64,000 nt of DNA, from the IMG/VR virus record IMGVR_UViG_3300002835_000094, positions 1-64,000 of that record. One strand, written 5' to 3'. This document shows, one piece after another, positions 18,901-33,900 of the stretch. Made by a program: the position numbers and the translations under genes. The notes under the pieces are model-generated. The model saw only the letters and a program-made list of their open reading frames with translations. It was not told where the DNA came from and ran no database searches. Within the stretch, counting starts at the first letter, position 1. Each line of letters begins with the position of its first letter. The stretch comes from a virus.

Positions 18901-21900
18901 TGGAATTAGTTTTAGCGATAGCACAGTATATACCGGAACTGATTTCAGTGGATCAACCTTATTTCAGTATGGTATCGGATCAGGGTTAGACGATAATGTT
19001 TTAGGCTTTCCTTTAAAGTACTCATCAATTAACAACATCGGTGATATTAGCTTTGATGTTACTTTTAACTCTGACATATTTAATTATGTAAGTGGATCAA
19101 CACCTATTACTGAACAAGTGAACAAGGGTTATGTTTACAATTACAATTATTTTGGAACACTAGAAAGATTACTAGGATGGCAAACTGCGGTAAGCCCAAG
19201 TGTTCAGTATCAATTGTTTAGTTTTAATTACACACTTGGTTCAGACCCAGTATTTACAGTTGATGTTGGATTAATTCCCGACACACAGACTGAATGGCCA
19301 ATCATACAAGTTTTCAATAATAACACATTATTAGAAACATCAGCATATTCTGTAACTAGTTTAGACACAAGTACGGTGGTAACTCTTGATTCTGCACCAG
19401 TTGAAGATACAGTTATTCAAATTGCAGTATTAAGTTCACAAGTAAGTGAGAATGCTTACTTCACAATTCCAATTAACTTAAACAACAACCCATTAAATCA
19501 GGATATAACAGTTGCTAACTTAGGTGATATAAGAGGTCAATATCAAAGTATTTTTTATAACAATCCTAATTTGACAGGTCAAATTTTTGGATCAAACAAT
19601 TATCGTGATTCAGGTAATCTAGTACCATGGGGCAATAGAATTATTCAGAATAGTGCAAGTCTAGTATTACCTGGCGCATTCTTAAGAGATCCTAACACAA
19701 ATATTTTCAATGCGTTATCATTTAACAGTAAAGAATATATTAAGTTTAAAACTCTATTAGTAGATACTATTAATAATACAGATTATTCTCAACAATTTGA
19801 TCCATCATTTATTTTAGATGATGCGTTGGATCAAATGACAGCAAGTAAAACTGATAATCAGTCGTTCTTCTGGTCTGATATGATTCCTAGCAAGGCTGCA
19901 TTTGTTACTAATGTTTATTCATTCGCAAATAGTCTTGATATTTCTAGATATCCATTAACTAAAATTTATGATTTTAGTTCAGCAAATTATAGTGGAATAT
20001 TGGTGTATCTAACTAGAACCATTAACAATATTACAACCACACAACAATTAATCATAAACCAGGATTACACGGTTAGTGTTGATAGCCCCTCACTAACTGT
20101 AACCTATGATTTGTTACCAAACGACATTATTACAGTTAAAGAATATAATCAGACATATGGATCATATGTACCAAATACTCCCACTAAGTTAGGAATGTAT
20201 CCTGCTTCTATTCCTGAAATTGTTTTAGATAGTGATTATAGCACCCCAACATATTTTATAAAGGGTCACGATGGTTCATATACTAAGTTATATGGTGATT
20301 ATGATCCACAAACTGGGATTCTTGTTGATTTCCGCGATCAAGCATTATTTGAATTTGAAAAACGAGTTTACAATAACTTAAAATTAAGTAATGTAATTCC
20401 AATTAAAGAATATGAAGTAACACCTGGATTCTTTAGAACAACAGACTATTCTTATGACGAATGGTTGCAAATTTACACAACCAATTTCTTAGCTTGGGTT
20501 GGTGAAAACCGCTTGAATTATAAGAGGCAGGTTTATAATAAGTTTGACCAATATACATATAACTATACCGACAGTGGTAACAAGTTAAATGGACAGCCCA
20601 TAGAACAAGGGTATTGGAGAGGTATATACCAATATTTTTATGATACTACAACTCCCAATTTAACGCCATGGGAAATGATTGGTTACACAAACAAGCCAGC
20701 ATGGTGGGAAGATAGATATGGTCCTGCACCATATACTAGTGACAACTTGGTGTTGTGGGAAGATTTAGAAAATGGTATTGACTATAACAACGGTAACCCA
20801 GTAGTTATAGAACAAGCTATTAGACCTGGATTACTAGAAGTGCTTCCAGTTAATAGTGCTGGTAATTTACTATCTCCCTTTGCATCTGTTGTAGGCAATT
20901 ATAATCCTAATCTTTTCCAAAGAGATTGGAAAGTCGGCGATGATTCTCCTGTTGAGTTGAGCTACCGTAGAAGCAGTTCATATCCATTTGATTTAATGCG
21001 AATTTTAGCATTGATGAAGCCTGCTAAGTTCTTTAACTTAGCTGCCGACATTGACAACTACAAGTATAATTACGAATTCAATCAATATCTTGTAAACGAT
21101 AGAAGCCATTTAGTTATATCAGATATTCAAATTTATGGCAATGGTATTGCCAAAACATCATACATTAACTGGATTGTTGATTATCAAAAGCAAATCGGTA
21201 TTGATGCTACAACCAAAGTTACAGAATTACTACAGAATTTGGATGTCCGTCTAGTGTACAGAATGGCGGGCTTTAGTGATAAGACCTTCTTGAAATTCTA
21301 TGTTGAAAAGGGAACACCTAACTCACGCAACGCCTCATTGTTAATACCTGATGAAAGTTATTCTTTATTACTATATGAAAATCAACCGTTTACAAAATTA
21401 ATTTACAGCGGTATTATTATTCAGATAGTACCAGAGGGTTATGCCGTATATGGTAATTCTCAGACACAGGCATACTTCACTACATTAGCACCAAGAATAA
21501 ATGTAGACTCTGAAATTATTAATGTAGAAAGCACCTCAGTAACTGTATATACAAAACCTTCAGAAACTGAAGTTATAGTACCATACGGCACTATATTTTA
21601 TACTATTCAAGAAGTATCACAGTTCTTAATAAACTATGGTTTCTATTTAGAAGCCAATGGTATGGTGTTTGAAGAAGTTGAAAACGGTTTAGAAGTTAAT
21701 TGGAAACAAATGGTTGCCGAGTTCTTATACTGGGCACAAACTGGTTGGGAACAAGGCAGTATTGTTACAGTAAATCCTGCTGCAAAGAGTTTAACAATTA
21801 ATAAAGACGGTTATGTAGTTCAGCCACTGACTTTCCAACAATCTAATTTCATTTTAAATGAAAATTTATATCCAATACAAACTAAAGACTTGAGTATCGT

Positions 21901-24900
21901 AAGAGACCAAACATTGTTTAATGTTGTCCCGCAGAACACAGGAGATACACTTGCATATGGTCAATTCAATATTAACAATATTGAACATGGAATTGTATTT
22001 GACAATATAACATTATTTGATGATGTAATTTATAACCTAATTACTGGATTAAGACAATTAAGAATTACATGTCGTGGTACTAAGACAGCCGAGTGGAATG
22101 GTACCGTAACCACTAGCGGTTTCATTTTAAATCAAGACAATATAACCGAGTGGAGTAAAGAATTTAAGTACACTAAGGGCAGCATTGTAAAATACAAAAA
22201 CAAGTATTGGACTGCTTTAAAGGTCGTTCAACCTAATAATATTTTTAACGAACTAGATTGGAAATTAACTGAGTACGGTGAAATTCAAAAAGGATTATTA
22301 TCTAATTCTAGCACTCGCAGTTATGAGAGCACATTGTATTATGATGTAGATAGGGCTAATCTAGAAAAAGATGCAGACCTGTTAAGTTTTAGTTTGATTG
22401 GCTATCGTCCTCGTGATTACCTTGCACTTGCAGACTTGACTGACATTACTCAAGTCAATGTTTACAAAAACATGATTAAGAATAAAGGTACACTTAATGC
22501 TGTTAGTGCCTTTAGGGGAGCTAATTTACCGCAAGGTGGAATTGATTATGAAGTCTATGAAAACTGGGCTATTAAGTCTGGAGAATTTGGTGGAGTATTA
22601 AACTCTAACTTTGTAGATTTTAAACTTAATCAAAACAGTCTTGTTGGAAATCCAAGCATTGTTTCACTAACTGATGGATCAAATACAGAAGGTTCACAAC
22701 AAGAAGTTCCGTTAAGCAGTCTGTATAATTATGATAGACCAATAACTGATCCTAATATTCTAGCTACTGTCCCAAGTGAAGAGCCTTCAACATTATTCCC
22801 TGATGCCGGTTATGTGAACTTAAATGATGTAAAAATGTCATCATTCTATCTGTCACAGATTGCAGCGGCCGTTGATAAAAATGGATTGATAGTTCCACTA
22901 GACAGATTCTATGTTGGCGATTATGTTTGGATTGCAAATTATTTAGGAACATGGAATGTTTATTCTCCAGTAAGCATGGGGCAAGTAATTGGTGCATTGA
23001 ATAATCTAAATGGCACTGTAACAATTACATTTAAAGAACAACATAACTTAACACAATACGATCCATTAGCGATATTAAATTTTGACACAGCCGTTAATGG
23101 GTACTACATCGCTGCTCTTATAGTAGATCCATACAGAATTATTATTAATTTACAAATGGATCCTTCAATTATAACATTGACAGGACAAGGTGTAGGATTT
23201 AAGTTTCAGCAACAAAGAGTTGCAACCCCTGCAGATATTATCAATCTACCATTACTGAACACTGAATTTGAAAAAAATAAAGTTTGGGTAGATACAAATA
23301 ATAATGGTTCTTGGGCTGTATTTAGAAAAGACCTTAATTACACTTATCAAAAGCAATTTACAAGACCTACTGGTCAAGCGTTCGGTAGTGCAGTTGCGTA
23401 TTCTACCAATTTAGGATATTTAATCGGAGATGAAGCCGAAGGTGCTGTTTACCGTTATACTTATAATGAATTATTACAAGATTGGCAATTAATACAAACT
23501 ATCACCCATGGCACATCATTTGGTACTACAATTGAATATGCTGATGATATTTTTGTAATAAGTGAGCCAACTGGTTCTAAGGAAGTACACATCTATAGAC
23601 TAGATCAAACTATATCATCTGATGACTTAGTAGTATACCAAACACCTATTAGTGCTCCTGCTAATTCAGTTAACTGGGGCCAAGCAGTTGCAATTTCAGG
23701 TGATAAAAATTGGATCTTTATTAGTGACTTTGACAATACAGTATCTCCAAATTTGGTACATGTATATAGAAAGTCACAACTTACTGATGAATATGAATTT
23801 GCAACAACAGTAACAGTATCTGGTTTGGTTGCTGGCGACAACTTTGGATATGCTATTGCAACTGATTACACTGGCGAAAATATTGTTATTAGTGCTCCTA
23901 ATGTAAGTTACAGCGTAACTATTGATGACTATGGTTACGCATATGCATTCAACCGTATAGTTCAAAAAATTGAAGTACAGAATAACAGTCAACCCGACAT
24001 ACCGCAATCATTTGAATTAGCATATACCCCTACAACTGTCAGTAAAGTTTTGGCTTCTACAACTGCACCAAGTACTCTAACATTGACAACCAGTGCAGCC
24101 TCATTAAATGTTGACGATCCAATTGTATTCTTGGGAGCAGGACTGCAAAATACTTTAATCAGTCCTAATCAAGTGTATTACATTGCAAGCAAGTCTGGCA
24201 ATGACATAACTATCAAAACATCTAGGGCAAGTCTTTCTGCATTTACTGTTACAACACAAGGTTCAGTAAACGCAACAGTAAGCGTACAAAATACTCCTAT
24301 ATACTTAAGTGTTAATAATACTTTAATTGATGACAATCAATATGCAATTATTAATAATACTTTATACTACTATGGATCATTGACTGCGGGTGATATTATT
24401 ACAGTCAGTGGTCAATTGTTTGTTAATACACAAAGATTCAGCACAGATACTACCCCATTAATAGGTGTAGAATTTGGACACAGTTTGGATATTGCAACAA
24501 AAGGTAATGAAATTATTATTGGAGCTCCGTTCCAACTAAACACACAATTACAAGAAGGTGCAGTTTATAGATTTACCAACAGTGGATCAAACTATGGTTA
24601 CATCATAGGAACAGACCCGGTAGCATTAACAACAAATTCAAATATATTAATCAACGGATATCTGGTTAAATTAACACCCGGAAATGCATCTAGTGTAGCA
24701 AGTACCATTAATCAAACTAATATCACAAATGTTACTGCAACAGCAACTCCTGATAATAGACTGATAATCGGATTGATTAATAACGATTTATCAGTGCCCA
24801 ATCAACAGTTAACTCTTGGTGTAATGAACAATACAGTTCTAGCTGAGTTGGGGATTACACTATTTACAGAAACACAAGTTATACAGTGCCCACATACAGA

Positions 24901-27900
24901 AGGTCCCACTCAGTTTGGATCAACTGTTAAGTTTGGATCTAATGGCTCTTTTGTTGCAAGCGCACCAACTGGATCTAGATTCAGTGAAACAACATTTGAT
25001 TTCTCTGATGACAATTACTTTGATAATGATACCATATTTGACAATAACACAACTCAATTCATAGAAGAATTTGACAATGCTGGCGCCGTCTACATGTTTG
25101 ACTATTTGCCTGTCTATGCTGAAAGTATTAATAATACAGGTAAGTATGTATATGCTCAAAGCGTAAATGCAAGAAACTTAGATTTTGGTGCACAACCATT
25201 ATACGGTCATGCTTTAGATTTCAATGATAACACCGTTGCAATCGGCACCCCAACATTCAGACCTGGATTTGATAATGGTCAAGTCATAGGTTATAACAAC
25301 ATCACAGGTAAACAAGATTGGAGTGTTTACAGAAGTTCAAGTGCTGTAGTAGATATTGATAAAATTAACAACGCACAAATTTACAGCGCCCAAACTAATG
25401 AAACTTTAGTAAACCTAGATTACATTGACCCATTGCAGGGCAAAATATTAGGTGCTGTTAGACAGAATATTGATTTTGTTTCTAACAATGATCCTGCAAG
25501 ATACAACAATCAGGGTAATATAGAAACTAGCATCACATGGGGACCAGTACAAGTTGGACAGATTTGGCTTAACACTTCAACATTAAGATTCGTTAACTAC
25601 CATCAAGATGATGCAGTATATAATAGCCAATATTGGGGCACATTATTCCCTGGTAGCACAGTTCAAGCGTTTACTTGGGTTGAAAGCACACAACTACCAG
25701 TAGATTATGCAGGACCCGGAACCCCATTTGATATAACTCAATTTGTAATTAATTACAATCTCAACGATGCGGGCAATTTAATACCTACATATTATTACTG
25801 GGTCAGAAATACAAACACTGTTTATACACTAGCTGGAAAGAGTTTAGCAGATTCTGTGATAGAGTCTTATATTGCTAATCCTGAAGATTCAGGCATCAGC
25901 TATTTTGTTCCATTGTTACCAAATGCATTTGGCTTGTATAACATCCAAGAATATCTAAACGCTAATGACAGCGTGTTCCATATTGGATTTGCTACAGGAA
26001 CAAATCAGGATGTGGCACATAATCAGTTTAGCTTGATCAGAGCAAATTATGCTGATGATTTCTTGCCAGGTATACCTACTAACTTAAGCAATCAAAGTGT
26101 AAACAGCGATTATAATTTTAGTGTTAATCCTCAAGGTTTATATGACAGATTGCTAGACAGCTTATCTGGTGTTGACGAAACCGGTCAAGTGGTTCCTAAT
26201 CCATACTTACCAAAGGCAGTTCAAACAGGTATCTTGGCTCGTCCTAGACAGAGTTTCTTCTTAAACCGTTTTATGGCACTTAAGAATTATTTGCTATATG
26301 CAAATGAAATTCTTTCGCAATTCCCGATAGCTGAGATTAGAGAAAACATAACTTTCTTAAATGAAAAGAATCCTACAATTTATGATCCAAATGATCCTAC
26401 TGTAGTCTTATTTGAAGAAGGTGAAAAGTATGATGTAAGCGATGGCAGATATTGGGAATTCACAAACTGGTGGGCAGATGGATATAGTGACAGTACAAAG
26501 TCTGCACTACAAGTTCCATTGTACTCAGACTTGTCTACATTATCTGTACCTAACGGCACCATCGTTACTGTAAAACAGAATTCACGTGGTTTCAGCGAAA
26601 CATACATCAAAGATGTAACCGGTTGGACAAGAATTGGTTTGCAGAATGGTACTATTAAATTTAATTCTGCATTATGGGATTATGCATCTGCTAGATTGGG
26701 TTTTGGTGATAATTTCTATGACACGACCCCTTATGATGAGTATCCAAGTGAAGAAACACGCTTTATTATTCGTGCGTTGAATGAGCAAATCTACACTAAT
26801 GAACTATTAATTTATAGAAATAGGTCATTAATACTGTTGTTTGAATACATTCAAAGTGAAACTATAGAAAATCAAAATTATTTACCTTGGTTGAATAAAA
26901 CATCATTTGTTGATGTTGCACATAAGATTCGTGAATTAAGACCTATTGAAGTATTCCAAAGTGACAATCAAGATTTCTTGTCAGGCTACTTAAATGAAGT
27001 TAAACCATATCATGTGGTAATTAAAGAATTCTTATTTGAATATACTGGATCTGACACATTTGAGGGTGATGTAACTGACTTTGATTTACCAGCTCAATAT
27101 AGTTCAACAAGCCGAGAATTTATTACACCTGAATTAGTGTATATAAATCCAAATACTGATAACCAGTTTACTCCTGATAATAGTATTTGGAGCAATCCGA
27201 ACTATACGCAATGGAAACAAAACTATGGCGTTAAAATTGGTCAAGCTGTTCAACAAGGTGATTCAACACAATTGTTTGGACAATTAAATTATCCAATGTC
27301 CCGTTTAACTTCCTATGTTACATTGAATTCAACTTCTTTAACTGTGAACAATGCATATGGTTTCCCTATTAATGGTGTTATAAAAATTGGAAATGAAGAA
27401 ATCGGTTATTCTAGTGTTGACTCTGCAACAGGAAGCTTACTTGGACTAACACGCGGCGTTAATGAAACTACTGTTACTGCACATTTGCCCGGTGAAGAAA
27501 TATTTATGGATTTGCCTCCTGTAGTGGTAGTTGATGCAGGACGAGGATATGTGAATCCGCCAAAAATTACAGCTTATGTTGATCCGCAGATTACTAAAAC
27601 TGCCGAATATTATGGATCTATAACAGGAAGCACATTAACAATTACAACCATTGTCAATGGACAAGTAAATGTAGGTGATTACTTAGACGCACCAGGCATA
27701 ATACCTCAAACTATAATTGTTTCACAATTAACAACTAACACATACCAAATAAATGTAGCGCAAGAATTAACAACAGAGGTACTATTTACTCAGTACAGCG
27801 GCCCAGTAATTCCTGCGCAATTGCAAGCAGTTATGGCATTGGACTCAGTGCTTAGAATTGATGTAATTAATTCAGGCAGTGGTTATGCAGCAACCCCTCA

Positions 27901-30900
27901 AATAATTATTGAGCCTGCAACTGTAATTACATTCTCTAGTGATGATGTTATCATAAGCACTGATTCAGTTAGATTATATGCACCTCTACTACAAACAGGA
28001 GATCTGGTTCAGTATGTAGTCGGAGCTGATAGCACCCGCATACCGGGATTAGTCAACAACCAATGGTATTATGTTAATGTTTTAGAAAATAACCCAACTG
28101 TTATTATAGCATTTTATAACAACTATGCTAATGCTATTAATGATCATGACCGAGTACCTCTACATGGTATTGGAACAGGTAATAACCAAAATCTAAACTT
28201 AGGTGCAAGAGCATATACTATTGGCACAAGCTCACCAGTTCGTGAAAATAATATCACATTGAGGTTTGATAGAACAACTTACGATTCGCAGATTATAGAT
28301 TGGCAAGCTGGCAATTTCTATGGTGCATACTACGCAGGTCAGTATAATAATAGTGAATCTGTTTCAAGTTCTTCTATACTATTGCAAAGCACTCAACCAC
28401 CAATTGAAAGCATTTTAGCTAGCGGGCAAGGTGTAGCATTTGAAATTGTAAACGTAACAAATGACCAACAAGTTACATTCTCAAGCCTCGCTAGAAATGT
28501 TGTAGCTACTCATGCTGGAACTGACATTATTGACTTAGCGCCTCTAGGTGGCGGAATCGGCGATACCGCCTCAGGTACTACAATTGGTTTCTATATTGGA
28601 ATGCCTGTTAAATTTATCGGGGCAGTCGGAGCTAGCAATATAGTTTATGGTGAAGTTTATTATGTTACAGAAATTGTAAGTTCTACAGAGTTTAAGATTA
28701 ACAACACTTTAGGAAATCAAACTATCTCTGCTGCCGGATTAAATTGTTTTGTAGGAGAAGTAGTTAATACTGCTGTCTTAACTATCAACTATCCCGGAAT
28801 TTACAGTTGCACAGCAACAAATAAAACAACCAATACTATTACTGCACCATTGTCATTATTGGGCACAGGCGGAACAATAGGATTCTATACTGGTTTACCA
28901 GTATTCTTTACCGGTGATGTGTTCAGTGGCGTAATAGAAAATGATGTATATTACATTACTTCGGTATGTGACAAACAAACATTTACTGTTTCAAGAAATC
29001 CTGACCCGTTAATTGTATCAGTACAGGGAACTCAAAGTCCAAATATTGTTTTATTAGCTGAAGAAACAACAAAACTACAGGTTAACAATCCAATAATTTT
29101 CAACGAATCGGTCGGTGGCATTGTTGCAGGTACTGTATACTATGTTGCTACTGTATTGGGTTTAGATCAAATACAAATCTCTACACAAGTTAATGGGGCA
29201 ATCTTGTCACTAAGTACAGCGTCTGCTTCATCAAGTGCGACATTGACTAGTCAAGTAGATGTGTTACAAATTACTGAAACTTTAACCGGTAACATGACAA
29301 TAAATGTCAATCTACCAGTAAGTCCAGGGCAAATCAATGGTCAAAAGTTCACTCTTTACCCAACTAGTGGTATATTCTCAGGACCATTTACCGGCGAGAC
29401 AACTAACGACTTAATTGAAAGAAGTATTAGTGCGACTATTACTACTGTTAATAGAGTAGCGTTATCTACTAGTAGCGGCGGATTAACTAATGTTTATGTA
29501 AACATGCCATTTACAATAGACACAAACATAGGCGGATTAACCACCGGTACAACATACTATGTTTTAGACACTGGTGTAATATCAATCGCAGCTACAAGCA
29601 CTAGTTCATCTACAAATGAAATAACATGTGACACTACCGAATCCTTGTATGTAGATATGCCTATCACATTCTCTGGATTTGGATTAGGTGGAATACAGAT
29701 AGATCAAACTTATTATGTTGAATCTATCATAGATAGCACGCACTTCAAAATTACTGATTTTCCTGGCGGCGTTGTAGTAACATTGACTACTCAGAATGGC
29801 TCAATGACCGGTACTGGAGAACCATACATTACAGTAAGTACCTCAGCTGGTGGTGCCGAAGTATCATTATCTAGTGCAACAGCAACAGCAACAGTAACAT
29901 TGACACAAGAAATAACCACTTCAGCTACTTATGACATAAGCTGGATATTAGGTGGATATAAAGTTACTATCATCAATGCGGGCGAAGGTTATGCATTAGA
30001 AAATACTATCAACATACCCGGTACAAACTTTGGTGGAACAACTCCTGCTAATGATGTAAACTTAATTGTAAATAGCATTGATGCAAACGGAGAAGTCACA
30101 TCATTTATTGTAAATGGAACAATTCCAGCAACATCATCAGACTACTACTTAAAGGTAATTAGTGAAAATGAATTAGAAGTTTACTCTAACTCATTGATGA
30201 CTATTCCAGTTAGTGGCATAGGATTTGGATACAATGGTATAACTTCTACTGGGGTTACTGCATGTACAGCGTCAACTGATAGATTTACTGTAACCAGTTC
30301 TAGTGATTTTGACTTGAATGACCCTGTAGTATTTACCGGCACTGTATTTGGTGGAGTAACTTTAGGGCAGACTTATTATATCAAGTCAAAGCCAACATCT
30401 ACTACAATTACAGTATCAGAGATCCCAGGAGGCACTACATTTAATGTTTCTGCTGATGCAACAGGATCCATGACTGTTGCTAAATCAGGAGATTATGCAT
30501 TACTTCCGGAACCCTTCTACTTCAATCAAAGTATTGTTAAGTTCAACAATCAAGTATATGTTTGTGTTGTAAGTAACAATGACACTGAATTTGTTTTAGG
30601 AAAATGGGAACTACTAGACTCAGGTGACCGTAGATTGAATGCGCTTGACAGAATTATGGGTTACTATCAACCTACTGTTAACATGCCGGGCTTAGATTTA
30701 ACTCAGCTAGTTACTGGTATTACTTACCCAAACAGTACATATTTGGGTAATGCGTTTGCGCCGGACGATCAATATTCATTAGATGTTATACTACCTTCAA
30801 CCAGTTTTACACAAACTGATGTAGATTCAACCAGTGCAGTATATGGCTTAGATAAATTCTATGTAACTTTCAATACCGCTGATTACTCTGCAATTGCGAC

Positions 30901-33900
30901 AGAAGCAAATAGTTGGATATCTACTAAGTTAGCTGGAAGTAATGTAAATCTTACAGATAGTTTATATCACGATGGCGAGTATTTAGTAACATCTACAAAT
31001 TATGCAACTCCAATATTTAAGAGCACAGATGGAGAAATTTGGACTGTAAAAGGTACTGCAGGAAACTATAATATTAATAGTATCGGTGTATATAATACTG
31101 GCAGTCAAAATTATTATGCAGCTGGCGGTACAAACGCAATATTAATTAGCTCGGATACAAATAATTGGTCAGCAATTAATCCTTATTATTTACCCTCATT
31201 AAGTTATACTGTTTATGGTTTAACAGGGGTCAATATAAATTCAGGCTTCAACGGACTAATAGCAGTAGGATCCGGAGAACAACAAATAGGCGGAAATATA
31301 TATCCAAGAGGCACTTTTATTGCTGCATTAAATGGTTCTAACTGGACACAGTTTAACCCTATAAATTATAAAGGATTAAGAGCAGTTACCAGTGGCACTT
31401 TCACAAGTACTGGTGTTGGAAACATTATTGCAGTAGGTGAAGATGGTATAATTTATAAATCATTTGATGGCAATAATTGGAATGGTTTAAATGAAGCAGT
31501 AGTTTTAAACTCTTATGGAACTACAAACAAAGTTCAAATTGTTCCAGGAACTACATTTACAGTGGGACAAAAAGTAAAATTCACCGGCTCTAGCTTTGGT
31601 GGTATAACTACTGGCACAAATTATTGGGTCAAGTCAGTTGACACGGGCGATAATACAATTGTTTTAAGTTCTGCCTCATCATTAATACCTACTGTAGCAT
31701 TAACTACCGCATCTCCTGTATTCTTGACTACAGTTACAGTAGCAGATGAAGAAACACTTAATGATGTTAAATTTGTTTCTTCTATTATTACTGCTGGTAA
31801 CTTTATCATTGGACAAGTTTATATTATTGAAACCGCAGGTACTACAGACTTTATTTCACTTGGTGCTGCAAATAATAACCCGGGTACAATCTTTGTGGCT
31901 TTGGGCACAGGATCGGGAACTGGAACAGCCACTTTTGAAACTTTAATAGCAGTTGGAAATAATGGTACTATCGTAACAAGTACTGACTTTGCCACATGGA
32001 CAACTCAAGTTTCTAATACAACTAACAATTTAAAAGGTATTGCAGTTGATGAAACCAATGGAAGAATATTAGTTGTTGGTGAAAACAATACAGCACTAAT
32101 TAGTTATGACGGCGGCGTAACTTGGGTAGACGATGCCATCATTATTCAGTTGGAATCAACTTACGATATTCAAGGTGGTGAATTTACTGATGGTTATGGA
32201 CCAGAAGAACTAGTACCTGGTGTAGTTACGGACACATTAATGATGACTGTTGCTACCCGGCCCGGCACAACTTGGGAAGCAACAGAATATCAACATGTTG
32301 GATTTAATGTAATATCGTTAGAATTGACTCCTTCATTTGAACTTCAAACTGAATATGTATTCCATAATGTTGCTCAAACACCCGCACAAATAAGTGTATA
32401 TCAAACTAGTGGAGTAACAGGATTGTCTACCCGCTTATATGAAACTATTGATTATACCGTTAATTGGATTGATTCTATCATTACTCTGAACAACGCACTC
32501 CCATTCAGTCCAATTACAGATTCATTGCGTGTAGATATATACGAAACAGGCAACGGTAATCAGTTAGTAAAGGCTGATACACAGACTGATCCTATCAGAT
32601 ACAATGAAACTACTGGATTTAATGAGATATTTGTAAATTGTAATTACTCTGCACCTTCTTTTAATGGCAGTGGGGTAATTCAACCCAATACTAATCCAGT
32701 TTCGGTTCAAGCTACTGAAACAATAAGTCTATCAAATTCTATTGTATGCGAAAGTGTACGAGAATTTAACTTGAACGATCCAATTAGATTCCAAGGTATT
32801 ACTTTTGGTGGACTATTAGAGGATACAAATTATTATGTAAAAACAATAAGTTTGGCAAGTTCAAGCATTACAGTTTCTACTAGTATTGACTTATCTACTG
32901 GCGTAGCCGGACCAACATTTGCCGTAACAGATGACACAGGGTCCATGTATGCTATTATACAGGTTGGATCAGGTGTTACTTGGACAGATCCTTTAATCTA
33001 TCATAATGGTACAAAGTTAGTACATGGAACAACAGGGACTGTTACAAAAACTAACGGGGCAACCAATACAGTTACTTGCAACACAACAAGTGCTATGGTA
33101 GTTGGAGATAAGATTGTATTCAGTAATACAATTTTTGGTGGAGTAATTCAACCCTTAACAACTTACTATATTGAATCTATTGTAGACAACAATGAGTTTA
33201 CAATTAGTTTAACTCAAGGTGGTCCTGCTATTGCTCTAACAACAGATACTGGTGGTGCTCAACTAATAACCCGTGATTATGCGTTTGGATTACAGCCAAA
33301 CGGAATTCAAGCTAAGATTATTTTTAGCGCCCCATATGTAAATGGTATTGACTTCTTAAGTTATACATTGTTTGGAGAAACTAACCCTCAACAATATGGA
33401 TATTCTATACCTGAACTTCAAATGTTTGTTGGTGATGGAGTTACAAGTACATTTAACTTAACCAACTTTGTTGACTTGAACAATGCAGCAAATGCAGTAG
33501 TGGAAATAAATGGATTGCGTCTTGATAATACGGACTACACTATCAACTCTAGTGCCGAGACAATTACCTTTACTACTATTCCTTCTTTAAATGATAACAT
33601 TGCTGTCACTACTTTTAATGATACAAGTAGACAGTATTTGAATAGTCAATTCGGTATTACTGGTGAAACTGTAGCAAATATTGTTTCTATTAACAATAAT
33701 ATTTCTTCACCTTCTGCATCTACTCAAGCAACAGCAACAACTTCGGCGACAGATTATATAACTGTGATTAGTACAACTAATTTCACTGTTAATGATATAG
33801 TAATATTCCAAGGTACTAGCTTTGGTGGAGTATTAACAGATGGTACTGTATATTTTGTAAGAAGTGTTGATAGTCTAACCGAATTTACTATTAAAGACAG

